Shown: positions 8,726 through 17,100 of the stretch, in pieces
Layout: every line of letters begins with the position of its first letter
Numbering within the stretch: position 1 is the stretch's first letter
Assembly: GCA_002376725.1 (NCBI GenBank)
Contig: DFOM01000017.1
Coordinates: 17,308-81,307 of the forward strand
Length of the DNA stretch: 64,000 bases
Direction: 5' to 3'
DNA from: Cloacimonetes bacterium UBA3541
GTDB lineage: Bacteria > Cloacimonadota > Cloacimonadia > Cloacimonadales > Cloacimonadaceae
The notes under the pieces: generated by a model
Databases searched by the model: none
Told to the model about the DNA's origin: nothing
The model's input: only the letters and a program-made list of their open reading frames with translations
Made by a program: the position numbers and the translations under genes

Positions 8726-9211
8726 ATGGCAGTATATTCTATCAACGAAATTATTGAAATGGCTGTCCAGATTGAACGCAATGGTTATGCTTTCTATAAT
8801 GAAGCTAGCAAACGTAAAGACCTGGATGATAAAAGTTGTGAGTTTATAAGCTGGCTTAGAGATCAGGAATTGGAACATGAAAAGAGTTTCTTAGCTCTGA
8901 GGGATGATGCCGAATTGAAGAGCTTAGAATTATCCCAGGATTGGGAATTAGTAGCTTTATATCTAAAGACTATCGTGGAAGGAAGAATTTTCAATAGTGA
9001 AGATTCTGCTATTCGTCGTGCTATTGAAGCAAAAAATTTAGCTGAGATAATAGACTATGCTATCAGTTTTGAGAAAGATACCTTACTCTATTTTCAGACT
9101 ATTAGTAATAATATCTCCTATCCTAAGGCAATAGATGTCTTACACAAGATTATCAACGAAGAAATATCCCACATTATTAAATTAGCAGATTTTAAAAAGA
9201 ATCTTAGCTGA
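8726..9211 (+). CDS. Rubrerythrin-like ferritin-fold protein
   Basis: A 161-residue four-helix ferritin-like protein without a rubredoxin domain. Helix 1 carries the Glu ligand region (AVQIERNGYAFY), helix 2 an ExxH (QELEHEKSF), and helix 4 a second ExxH (NEEISHIIKL), with FEKDTLLYF supplying the remaining Glu; together a di-iron site. Such proteins often act as peroxide scavengers or iron handlers in anaerobes. It has its own likely promoter and a strong AAGGAGG. Which oxidant it reduces, and its electron donor, cannot be read from sequence. Confidence 0.85.
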   Translation: MAVYSINEIIEMAVQIERNGYAFYNEASKRKDLDDKSCEFISWLRDQELEHEKSFLALRDDAELKSLELSQDWELVALYLKTIVEGRIFNSEDSAIRRAIEAKNLAEIIDYAISFEKDTLLYFQTISNNISYPKAIDVLHKIINEEISHIIKLADFKKNLS

Positions 9212-9219
9212 TTCAATAA

Positions 9220-9741
9220 ATGTCACCCAAAAAATCAAATAGCAGGATAAAGAAACTTTGTTTTATCATACTTATCCTGCTATTGTCCTTTTTTGTACTG
9301 ATCTATAACCCTATAACTCTGAGATTAATGACCCTCGGAGTTGCTATATATTACAAAATAGACCCTAAAATTTTCTATCAATTAATTTATACAGAGAGTA
9401 AATTCTACAATTTTGCCCTATCTCCAGCTAAAGCTAAGGGTTTGGGTCAGATAAAAGAATCAACTGCCCAATATATTCAGCAAAAACATAAACCCGGAAA
9501 ACTTTATTTGCCTCTCTACAATCTTAAACTATCAGCAAAGTATATCCTTTATTTGCAGGAACGCTTTCAGGGCAACTGGACTTTGGTACTAGCTGCTTAT
9601 AATTGGGGAGAATATAATGTGGCTCAAAGGATAAAAGGTATCTCTATAAACCCTAAACTGGATTATCGTTATAAATTTAAAGATATACCCGAAACTTACG
9701 ATTATATCAATAAAATAATTCCTCCAGCAAAAAAGGCTTGA
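9220..9741 (+). CDS. Membrane-anchored lytic transglycosylase (SLT family)
   Basis: Cleaves the glycan strands of peptidoglycan. Short basic N-terminus, one hydrophobic anchor (residues about 13-32), then an SLT domain with the catalytic Glu59 in YTESKF, GLGQIKEST and the AAYNWGE motif near 127-133. At 173 residues it is a minimal catalytic domain like the C-terminal part of soluble transglycosylases. It lies 8 bases after the rubrerythrin-like gene. The first ATG at 9220 has no clear ribosome-binding site, so it may depend on coupling with the upstream gene. Confidence 0.85.
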   Translation: MSPKKSNSRIKKLCFIILILLLSFFVLIYNPITLRLMTLGVAIYYKIDPKIFYQLIYTESKFYNFALSPAKAKGLGQIKESTAQYIQQKHKPGKLYLPLYNLKLSAKYILYLQERFQGNWTLVLAAYNWGEYNVAQRIKGISINPKLDYRYKFKDIPETYDYINKIIPPAKKA

Positions 9742-9797
9742 CGATAAACAAGATATAAAAAAACTAACTTTAACATTAAACTTTTTAGGGGTTTGAA

Positions 9798-10490
9798 ATG
9801 TTGAAAAAACAACAGGGAAATGCAGTTTTCTGGATTGTAAGTGTTATATTAGCCATAGCTCTGGTATTCATTCTGGCTCTTCCAGGAAGCTTTAATCTTG
9901 ATCCACAAAAGAATACAGATGAATGTACAACTAATATGAAAAATATTTGGGTTGCTACTAATGATTATATGCTGGATACAAATCAGGACTTTCAGGGCAA
10001 TCTAAATATTCTCAGAAACACCAAAAAGCCAGAGAGTAAGTATTATTATCTTAATGAAGAGAAGTACTGCCCTGAGTGCCAGGGAAACAATAAGGAATAT
10101 ATCGTCTTTGGCAAGCATGTAACTGAAGACTGGGAGGGAGTTACCAGGCACTATAATGGTATCATTATCATATGTCCTAATCTGGCACGTTTCCCAAAAC
10201 ATATTTTAGAAAAATCCTTCTATGATAATGTTAGCATAACCAAATTGCAAAATGTTATGGCAAACGATATAGACAAGATTAACACTTATACCAAATCTAA
10301 TGGAAAACTCAAATATGAATATTTAATGCGCTATATGAACTATTGGAAGAACACCAAACATACCGAATTTAACCAATGTATAAACGACCCTGAATATATC
10401 GCATTAAGAAGTGAACTGACTGGTGAAACTACAGGTCCTATTCCTGGTACTACAACCACTTCGGAGTCAGAACAAGTAACTACTCCCTAA
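9798..10490 (+). CDS. Single-span membrane or pseudopilin-like protein
   Basis: A 230-residue protein I do not recognise with certainty. A basic N-terminus (MLKKQQGNAVFW) leads into a hydrophobic helix (about 12-30), then DECTTNMKNIWVATNDYM, which resembles the helix and Cys position of type II pseudopilins, although no typical prepilin peptidase site is visible. There is a CPEC pair near residue 91-94 and further Cys residues; the last 25 residues are Thr/Ser/Pro-rich. Probably exported, with a periplasmic globular domain. It follows the transglycosylase by 56 bases and ends at a terminator-like hairpin. Confidence 0.55.
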   Translation: MLKKQQGNAVFWIVSVILAIALVFILALPGSFNLDPQKNTDECTTNMKNIWVATNDYMLDTNQDFQGNLNILRNTKKPESKYYYLNEEKYCPECQGNNKEYIVFGKHVTEDWEGVTRHYNGIIIICPNLARFPKHILEKSFYDNVSITKLQNVMANDIDKINTYTKSNGKLKYEYLMRYMNYWKNTKHTEFNQCINDPEYIALRSELTGETTGPIPGTTTTSESEQVTTP

Positions 10491-10524
10491 TTAGAATAAA
10501 GATTAACTGGAATCTATAAATTTG

Positions 10525-10555
10525 CCCTTCTTCTTTAATTAACTTTGAAGAAGGG
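10525..10555 (+). terminator. Rho-independent-like terminator
   Basis: A perfect 9-bp stem, CCCTTCTTC with GAAGAAGGG, around a 13-base loop, 34 bases after the stop of the pilin-like gene. Flanking A/T-rich arms (AAATT / AATTT) extend the pairing, so it could work for both strands. The downstream T-run is imperfect. Confidence 0.6.
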
Positions 10556-10587
10556 TAATTTGTTAATTGAGGATAATATATTTTTCA

Positions 10588-11889
10588 ATGTTATACCAAG
10601 AATTTCTCAATCATATCTACAAAAAATATTCCGGTAATGTGAAGTTTGAGCTGACCCGGATGCAAAACTTAATTGAAGCTATGGGAAATCCCCAGAATAG
10701 CTTAAGAGGAGTTCATATTGCTGGAACGAATGGTAAAGGAAGTGTTTGTGCCACTCTGGAAGCACTTGCTTTAGCTCACAACCTAAAAACCGGTTTAAAC
10801 ACTTCTCCTCATCTTATTAATTATACTGAGCGCTTCCGTATAAATGGGAAAGAGCTCCCTTTTGAAACAATTCTGAATATTTATCTACACTATGAGGACC
10901 TATTTGAAAAGTATGAAGCTTCTTTCTTTGAAATCACTACTGCTATAGCTTTCCAAGCCTTTAAAGAAGAAAACCTTCATACCTCCATTATTGAAGTAGG
11001 ACTCGGTGGAAGACTTGATGCTACCAACCTATTTACACCTGATATAGCAGCTATTACTACTATCGGTTTAGACCATATTAAGACATTGGGTGGTACTTTA
11101 GAACAGATTGCAAGGGAAAAAGCTGGTATCATAAAAGAAAATGTGCCTTTAGTTTTAGGTGATATTTCAGAAAGACCACTAAATATAATTTTGGAGAAAG
11201 CCAAACAATTTAATGCTCCTGTCTATCTTCCTCAAAAAGATTATTTCTATAAGCTTAATAATATAGACCTAAATGGAATCCATTTTAATTATAGCTTTGG
11301 ACCTTATACTTTCCAAAATCTTAATTCTAACCTTATCGGAGAACATCAAGCAACAAATGTAGCTCAAGCTCTTACTGCCTTTATCTTATATTCAGAAATA
11401 CGAGGATTCCCTCTTTCACCTACTAAGATACATTCAGCACTCCAAAACATACATTGGCAAGGTAGAATGCAGGTTTTAGATACTTCTCCCATTATCATAA
11501 CCGACGGTGCTCACAATGTGCAGGGAGTTCAAGCCTTGCTTAATTCTTTGCATAAGCTATTTCCTAATCATAGATTTCGTTTCCTGGTTTCTATCTTAGC
11601 CGATAAAAACTATAAAGAAATGCTGGCTATGATTTGTGCCAATGCAGAAAAAGTCTATATTACTCAAAATGAATCTGAGAGAGCAGCCAGCATTGAAATG
11701 CAAAGTGCTGAAGTTAGCAAATACAATATTCCTTTTGAGACTGCGAAAACCGTCCAAGAAGCATTCTTAAAAGCATATACTGAACTAGATAACAAAGACA
11801 TTTTAATCTGTTGTGGTTCTCTGTATACAGCAGGCGAAATCTTGGCATATTACTATGATAAAAACAATCTACAAAGAAAAGCAGGGTGA
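10588..11889 (+). CDS. folC: Folylpolyglutamate synthase / dihydrofolate synthase
   Basis: Adds glutamate to (dihydro)folates in the cytoplasm. Mur-ligase fold: the P-loop GTNGKGS near residue 50, the EVGLGGRLDATN motif, LDHIKTLG, and a C-terminal domain with DGAHN. The length (433 residues from the ATG at 10588) is normal. A TTG at 10567 in frame is possible, but the family N-terminus (LYQEFLNHI) fits the ATG, with GAGG upstream at a rather long distance. It follows a terminator, so is probably transcribed separately. Confidence 0.93.
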   Translation: MLYQEFLNHIYKKYSGNVKFELTRMQNLIEAMGNPQNSLRGVHIAGTNGKGSVCATLEALALAHNLKTGLNTSPHLINYTERFRINGKELPFETILNIYLHYEDLFEKYEASFFEITTAIAFQAFKEENLHTSIIEVGLGGRLDATNLFTPDIAAITTIGLDHIKTLGGTLEQIAREKAGIIKENVPLVLGDISERPLNIILEKAKQFNAPVYLPQKDYFYKLNNIDLNGIHFNYSFGPYTFQNLNSNLIGEHQATNVAQALTAFILYSEIRGFPLSPTKIHSALQNIHWQGRMQVLDTSPIIITDGAHNVQGVQALLNSLHKLFPNHRFRFLVSILADKNYKEMLAMICANAEKVYITQNESERAASIEMQSAEVSKYNIPFETAKTVQEAFLKAYTELDNKDILICCGSLYTAGEILAYYYDKNNLQRKAG

Positions 11890-12020
11890 AATGCTTATTT
11901 GTTTTATAAATTTATCGGTTTAATCAACTAAAAATCCCTTTGGGCTTCAATAAATTTGCTTTTTGGCTTTGAAAAGCATATTTTATCTTTAACTAACTTT
12001 ATAATAGACAGGGAGGATTA

Positions 12021-12701
12021 ATGGACAACAAAGCTATTCGCCTGGAAGCTAGAAGATTATTGGAAGGTAAATGGGGTAAACTTGTTCTGGTATGGTTAAT
12101 TCTTTACGCAATTTATATTATCATTTCTACATTGAGTCACTGGGGCTCTCTTATCACCCTCATCCTGAGTGGTCCACTAATGTTAGGTATTTATAAAATA
12201 TTTTTAAAACTCTGGTATGAGGAGGATTTTAAAATTGAGGAAATGTTTAATGGGTTTCAGGATTTTGGACGCTCTCTAACCGCTTTTCTGCTTATGTTTG
12301 TTTATATCTTGCTCTGGTCTTTATTACTAATCATTCCTGGAATTATAGCAAGTATTAGTTATTCTATGACCTTTTTTATCCTAGCAGAAAATCCTCAAAT
12401 GAAAGCTGCAGATGCTTTGCGCCTTAGTAAAAAAATGATGCAAGGACATAAGACCGAGTATTTTATGTTGATGTTATCCTTTATTGGATGGTATCTATTA
12501 TCCTTACTGACCTTGGGAATAGGATTTTTGTTCTTTAACTCCTATGTGACTATGGCTTCTACTATATTTTATCAACAGATTAAAGGCAAAGCTTTATATG
12601 AAGAGATTGTTATTGAGAATGTAAACCAAACTACTAGTACCTCTTCCGAAGAACCGGATAAATCTCCAAATGAGGATTCTTCTTATCAGGATTTATATTG
12701 A
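12021..12701 (+). CDS. DUF975-family membrane protein
   Basis: A 226-residue integral membrane protein. The N-terminal amphipathic stretch (NKAIRLEARRLLEGKWGK) and the hydrophobic spans around 22-40, 45-62, 86-120 and 150-175 match the DUF975 family, including the ADALRLSKKMMQGHK segment between spans. The tail of about 30 residues is acidic and Ser/Thr-rich. Function unknown; family members are found widely in Firmicutes and related groups. GGGAGG lies correctly before the ATG. It stands alone between folC and ppdK. Confidence 0.75.
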   Translation: MDNKAIRLEARRLLEGKWGKLVLVWLILYAIYIIISTLSHWGSLITLILSGPLMLGIYKIFLKLWYEEDFKIEEMFNGFQDFGRSLTAFLLMFVYILLWSLLLIIPGIIASISYSMTFFILAENPQMKAADALRLSKKMMQGHKTEYFMLMLSFIGWYLLSLLTLGIGFLFFNSYVTMASTIFYQQIKGKALYEEIVIENVNQTTSTSSEEPDKSPNEDSSYQDLY

Positions 12702-12808
12702 AGTAAGTTATTTTGTATTATATTAGCAACTCCTTGACTTAACTGTTAATTAGTGGGGTAAATTATATTATAATTCTCCAACTCTCGTTATTAGGAGAGT
12801 ATTAAGAA

Positions 12809-12838
12809 TTGACAAAATAAGCCATTTTAAAAGATAGT
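12809..12838 (+). promoter_or_regulatory. Candidate promoter of ppdK
   Basis: A perfect TTGACA (12809-12814) and GATAGT (12833-12838) with an 18-base spacer, 36 bases before the ppdK ATG. Just upstream, ACTCTC and GAGAGT (12781-12800) form an 8-base-loop inverted repeat that could be an operator or the end of the preceding transcript. Confidence 0.4.
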
Positions 12839-12874
12839 AATAATAACAAGAAAATAATGTATTATGGAGGATAA

Positions 12875-15598
12875 ATGTCTGCAATTAAATATGTTTACCT
12901 GTTCGGCAATGGCAAAGCCGAAGGTAATGCAGAGATGAAAGACTTGCTTGGCGGAAAAGGTGCTAATCTGGCAGAAATGGACCGAATTGGCATTCCTGTC
13001 CCACCTGGTTTTACTATCACCACTGAAGCTTGTATTGCCTATACGAAATATGGGGAAGCTAAGATAAAAGAGCTTCTGGAAGCTGATGTAAAAGCAGCTA
13101 TGAAACATATAGAAGATATTATGCAGATGCAATTTGGTTCCAATGAAAACCCACTTTTGATCTCAGTCAGGAGTGGTGCTCGAGCCTCAATGCCTGGTAT
13201 GATGGACACTATCTTGAATCTTGGTTTGAATGATAATTCTGTTCAAGGTCTGATTAAAAAGACTCAAAATGAACGTTTTGTCTGGGATAGTTATCGTCGT
13301 TTTGTCCAAATGTACGGTGATGTGGTGATGGGTTTAAAACCAGAAAATAAAGAAGACCTGGATCCTTTTGAAGTGATAATGGATTCTATGAAAAAGGAAA
13401 GAGGAGTCAAAAATGACTTAGAACTAACCGCCAGTGACCTTAAAGAGTTAGTCTATCTTTTCAAGAAAGCAATAAAAGAGCGCACGGGAAAAGATTTCCC
13501 CGATGATCCCTGGGAACAACTCTGGGGAGCTATCTTTGCTGTTTTTGATAGCTGGAATAATCCTCGTGCCATTTTCTATCGTAAATTAAATAATATTCCA
13601 GATGATTGGGGAACTGCAGTTAATGTTCAAGCTATGGTCTTTGGTAATATGGGAAATACCAGCGCTACTGGTGTTGCTTTCACCCGGGATGCTTCAACCG
13701 GAGAGCATATTTTTAATGGTGAATACCTCATCAATGCTCAAGGTGAAGATGTTGTTGCCGGAATTCGCACTCCTTTACAGATTACTAAAATTGGTTCTCA
13801 GCGCTGGGCTGCTTTAGCTGGTATTTCAGAAGAAGAACGAATTGCAAATTATCCTTCTCTGGAAGAAGCTATGCCTGAAGTGTATAAACAGCTTTTTGAA
13901 ATTCAAAAAAAACTGGAAGAACACGCTAAAGATATGCAGGATCTTGAATTCACTATCCAAGAAGGAAGATTGTGGCTGCTACAAACTCGCACGGGAAAAC
14001 GTACCGGTTTTGCTATGGTAAAGATAGCAATGGATATGGTCCGAGAAGGCTTAATTGATGAAAAAACTGCCCTGCTGAGAATGGAACCCAATAAACTAGA
14101 TGAGCTTTTGCATCCCGTTTTCTCTAAAGAAGGACTGGCTAAAGCAAAAGAAATAGCTAAAGGACTGCCTGCTTCTCCAGGAGCCGCTACAGGCCAAATT
14201 GTATTTTTCGCTGAAGATGCCGAAGTATGGGCTGCTCAAGGTAAAAAAGTTATTTTGTGCCGTTTAGAGACTTCTCCTGAAGATTTGCATGGTATGGCTG
14301 TAGCTCAAGGTATTCTAACTGCCCGTGGAGGAATGACTTCCCATGCTGCCGTGGTTGCACGCGGAATGGGAAAATGTTGCGTTGCCGGGGTGGGTTCTAT
14401 CGTTATTGATTACAAAAACCGTACTATGACGGCAAAAGGGAAAACCTATCACGAAGGCGATTGGATTTCACTCAATGGAAGTACCGGTCAAGTTTTTGAA
14501 GGTCAAATTGAGACTGTAGCTCCAGAACTCAGTGGTGATTTTGCTGAACTGATGATGCTAGCCGATAAATATACTCGTATGTATGTTCGGACGAATGCGG
14601 ATACACCTCAAGATGCAACTATCGCACGCAAATTTGGTGCTCGTGGTATAGGACTATGCAGAACAGAGCATATGTTCTTTACCGGAGAACGCATCAAGGC
14701 TATGCGTGAAATGATCTTAGCTGATAATGGAGAAGGACGCAGAAATGCACTAAATAAACTTTTACCTATGCAACGCTCCGATTTTGAAGGTATCTTTGTT
14801 GCTATGGATGGACTACCTGTAACCATTCGTTTGCTAGACCCTCCTTTGCATGAATTCCTGCCTCAAGAAGAAGAGCAACAACAAGAGATTGCTAATGAAC
14901 TGGGTATCACTCTGGAAAAAGTAAAAGAAAGAGTTAATGCTTTGCATGAGCTTAATCCAATGCTTGGTCATCGCGGTTGCCGAGTGGGTAATACTTATCC
15001 AGAAATCACTGAGATGCAAACTCGTGCTATAATTGAAGCAGCACTGAATGTGAAAGCAAAGGGAATAAAGGTTATCCCTGAAATAATGGTCCCCTTAGTG
15101 GGAATAGAGACCGAGTTCAAAATGCAGGAAGACATTATCCGCAATACAGCAGAAAAAATATTTGCTGAACGAGGTGACAGGGTAGAATTTCTTGTAGGAA
15201 CTATGATTGAGGTACCTCGTGCTGCGCTGGTAGCAGATAAAATTGCTGAAAGAGCCGAGTTCTTTAGTTTTGGAACTAACGACCTTACTCAGATGGCATT
15301 TGGATATTCTCGTGATGATGTAGGTGTGTTTCTTCCCATCTATCTGGAAAAAAATATACTTAAATATGACCCCTTCCAAATTCTAGACCAGGAAGGCGTT
15401 GGACAATTAGTCCAGATGGGAACAGAACGAGGAAAAAAAACCCGTCCCAACCTAAAAGTAGGTATCTGCGGTGAGCATGGTGGTGAGCCCAGCTCAGTGG
15501 AATTCTGCCATAAAGTGGGAATGGATTATGTGAGCTGTTCTCCTTATCGTGTTCCTATCGCAAGAGTTGCAGCAGCTATAGCTGCTATCAGAAAATAA
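12875..15598 (+). CDS. ppdK: Pyruvate, phosphate dikinase
   Basis: Interconverts pyruvate + ATP + phosphate and PEP + AMP + pyrophosphate in the cytoplasm. The 907-residue protein has the N-terminal nucleotide-binding domain (GGKGANLAEM, SVRSGARASMPGMMDT), the central phosphohistidine domain with His490 in GGMTSHAAVVARG, and the C-terminal PEP/pyruvate TIM barrel with GLCRTEHMFF, GTNDLTQM and the catalytic Cys865 in GICGEHGGEPSS. Length and all key residues are intact. It is monocistronic, flanked by a likely promoter and a strong terminator. In an anaerobic amino-acid or sugar fermenter it links PEP and pyruvate with pyrophosphate metabolism. Confidence 0.98.
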   Translation: MSAIKYVYLFGNGKAEGNAEMKDLLGGKGANLAEMDRIGIPVPPGFTITTEACIAYTKYGEAKIKELLEADVKAAMKHIEDIMQMQFGSNENPLLISVRSGARASMPGMMDTILNLGLNDNSVQGLIKKTQNERFVWDSYRRFVQMYGDVVMGLKPENKEDLDPFEVIMDSMKKERGVKNDLELTASDLKELVYLFKKAIKERTGKDFPDDPWEQLWGAIFAVFDSWNNPRAIFYRKLNNIPDDWGTAVNVQAMVFGNMGNTSATGVAFTRDASTGEHIFNGEYLINAQGEDVVAGIRTPLQITKIGSQRWAALAGISEEERIANYPSLEEAMPEVYKQLFEIQKKLEEHAKDMQDLEFTIQEGRLWLLQTRTGKRTGFAMVKIAMDMVREGLIDEKTALLRMEPNKLDELLHPVFSKEGLAKAKEIAKGLPASPGAATGQIVFFAEDAEVWAAQGKKVILCRLETSPEDLHGMAVAQGILTARGGMTSHAAVVARGMGKCCVAGVGSIVIDYKNRTMTAKGKTYHEGDWISLNGSTGQVFEGQIETVAPELSGDFAELMMLADKYTRMYVRTNADTPQDATIARKFGARGIGLCRTEHMFFTGERIKAMREMILADNGEGRRNALNKLLPMQRSDFEGIFVAMDGLPVTIRLLDPPLHEFLPQEEEQQQEIANELGITLEKVKERVNALHELNPMLGHRGCRVGNTYPEITEMQTRAIIEAALNVKAKGIKVIPEIMVPLVGIETEFKMQEDIIRNTAEKIFAERGDRVEFLVGTMIEVPRAALVADKIAERAEFFSFGTNDLTQMAFGYSRDDVGVFLPIYLEKNILKYDPFQILDQEGVGQLVQMGTERGKKTRPNLKVGICGEHGGEPSSVEFCHKVGMDYVSCSPYRVPIARVAAAIAAIRK

Positions 15599-15609
15599 AT
15601 CGTTTAGTA

Positions 15610-15641
15610 AACACCGGAGCTTAAAAACTCCGGTGTTTTTT
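15610..15641 (+). terminator. Rho-independent terminator after ppdK
   Basis: Stem AACACCGGAG / CTCCGGTGTT (10 bp, perfect) with an 8-base loop, followed directly by a T-run, 11 bases after the ppdK stop. This is the clearest intrinsic terminator in the window. Confidence 0.92.
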
Positions 15642-15982
15642 ATGTTTACTCTCTACTCCTTGAAAATATTTTCTTGTTTAGTTCACTGTTCTCTCTTGAC
15701 TCTCCCTTGACTCTCTCTTCAGTAACTTAATAAGAGAGAGTCAAGTAGGAGATAAGAAGAAGCCAACTGTCTCTCGTTCTTTAAGATGAAAAGATTATTT
15801 GTCTATTTAAATATAGTTAAGATGAAAATAAATTTTTCAATAACTTGACACTTTTTCAGATTTATAATGCCTAAATTCCCCTTTTATCTTGTATATTATA
15901 GGCAGATTGGTTAAAAGAGATTGACTAAATAATTGTTTTAGATTATAATAGTTTATAAGAGAAACATTATAAAGAGGATTCA
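15642..15982. other. Intergenic region with repeat element, no gene
   Basis: No reading frame or RNA gene seen. It holds the CTTGACTCTC-type repeat at 15696-15751, then AT-rich DNA. A TTGACA at about 15845 is followed by a TATAAT only 12 bases later, too close for a standard promoter, so the start signal of the DUF1232 gene is undecided. Confidence 0.5.
15696..15751. repeat. Palindromic CTTGACTCTC element, copy 1
   Basis: CTTGACTCTCTCTT (15706-15719) and AAGAGAGAGTCAAG (15732-15745) form a perfect 14-bp inverted repeat with a 12-base loop. A second TTGACTC lies 11 bases upstream at 15696. The right arm plus flank (15731-15751) recurs base for base, inverted, at 63978-63998, so it is a dispersed element rather than a local palindrome. 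There is no T-run, which argues against a plain terminator. Confidence 0.7.
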
Positions 15983-16486
15983 ATGGATAACAATAAGAAA
16001 CCTTACAATGATGAGCATATTTACGCAGAAGAGCAGGACAAGATTGATGCTAAAAAACTGCAATTTTATGAGGATTTACGTCAAAAAGCCAAAGAATGGA
16101 CCAAAGAAAAGACAGGAACTACAGGTATAAAATTAGCAGAATATCTATTTTTACTTCCCGATTTCTTTATTCTGGTCTGTCGTATAGCTGTAGACAAAAG
16201 AGTACCCGCTCATATAAAGTTAAAATTAGCTGGTATCATAGCCTATGTAATGATGCCCTTAGATCTGATCCCAGACTTCATCCCTATTATTGGTTCAATA
16301 GATGATTTAGTGTTGATTGTGCTAGGTCTGAATATGTTACTTAATGATATAGACCAACAGGTTCTGGAAGATAACTGGAGCGGAGAAGGTGAAGTTTTAC
16401 ACTGGATGCAGAGGATTAGCGCAGAAGCTGAAGATTTCTTAGACCGAAATATTCTTCAAAGGATAAAGAACTTTTTGAAAATATAG
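15983..16486 (+). CDS. DUF1232 (YkvA-like) membrane protein
   Basis: A 167-residue protein with a charged N-terminal 45 residues and the DUF1232 core: VDKRVPAHIKLKLAGIIAY followed by MPLDLIPDFIPIIGSIDD, the family's hallmark, then a hydrophobic helix. Function of the family is not established. It sits 6 bases upstream of rdgB and is probably cotranscribed with rdgB and the phosphohexomutase gene. GAGG lies before the ATG. Confidence 0.85.
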   Translation: MDNNKKPYNDEHIYAEEQDKIDAKKLQFYEDLRQKAKEWTKEKTGTTGIKLAEYLFLLPDFFILVCRIAVDKRVPAHIKLKLAGIIAYVMMPLDLIPDFIPIIGSIDDLVLIVLGLNMLLNDIDQQVLEDNWSGEGEVLHWMQRISAEAEDFLDRNILQRIKNFLKI

Positions 16487-16492
16487 TAGTCT

Positions 16493-17089
16493 ATGTTCAC
16501 CTTACTTCTTGCTTCGCATAATCAAGACAAGGCAAAGGAGTTGAAAGCATTAATCCAAGGAATAAATGTGCATCTTTTAACTCTTAATGATTTCCCTGAT
16601 ATTGTTTCTACGAGTGAAGACCAGGATACCATCTGTGCCAATGCTATGAAAAAGGCTTTTGAAGCTTCCCAGCAGACCGGTCTAATCAGTTTAGCAGATG
16701 ATACAGGTCTTTTTATTAAAGCATTAAATGGTGAACCTGGAGTATATTCTTCTCGTTTTGCAGGTGAGCAATGTTCTTATAAAGATAATAGAATTAAAGT
16801 GTTAGAGCTAATGAAGGGAATCCAAAATCGTTATGCGGAATTCAGAACCTGTGTTGCCCTTTCTGCTCCCGATGGTATTATCAGCTATAAAGAAGGAATC
16901 CTGGAAGGTTATATAACTACAGAGGAATATGGAACTAATGGATTCGGTTATGATTCCATTTTTATGCCCTTAACTTCCAGCAAGACCTATGCGGAAATGA
17001 CGGATATAGAAAAGAACGCTATTTCTCATCGGGCAAAAGCAATAGAGGCTATCCTGCCTATTATCAGAGAAATTATTGCATTATCATAA
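16493..17089 (+). CDS. rdgB: XTP/dITP pyrophosphatase (Ham1/RdgB)
   Basis: Removes non-canonical purine nucleotides (ITP, XTP, dITP) from the pool. The 198-residue protein shows the N-terminal substrate motif ASHNQDKAKEL, the catalytic LADDTG (Asp69/Asp70), the GEPGVYSSRFAG loop, GFGYDSIF and the C-terminal KNAISHRAKA. Everything expected is present, with normal length. It is flanked by the DUF1232 gene (6 bases) and the phosphohexomutase gene (11 bases, with a strong AGGAGG). Confidence 0.95.
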   Translation: MFTLLLASHNQDKAKELKALIQGINVHLLTLNDFPDIVSTSEDQDTICANAMKKAFEASQQTGLISLADDTGLFIKALNGEPGVYSSRFAGEQCSYKDNRIKVLELMKGIQNRYAEFRTCVALSAPDGIISYKEGILEGYITTEEYGTNGFGYDSIFMPLTSSKTYAEMTDIEKNAISHRAKAIEAILPIIREIIALS

Positions 17090-17100
17090 GGAGGTTTGCT

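Noticed and set aside
15706..15745. Intrinsic terminator
   Set aside because: The palindrome is perfect but has no T-run, a real terminator already ends ppdK at 15641, and the arm recurs elsewhere, so it is called a repeat.
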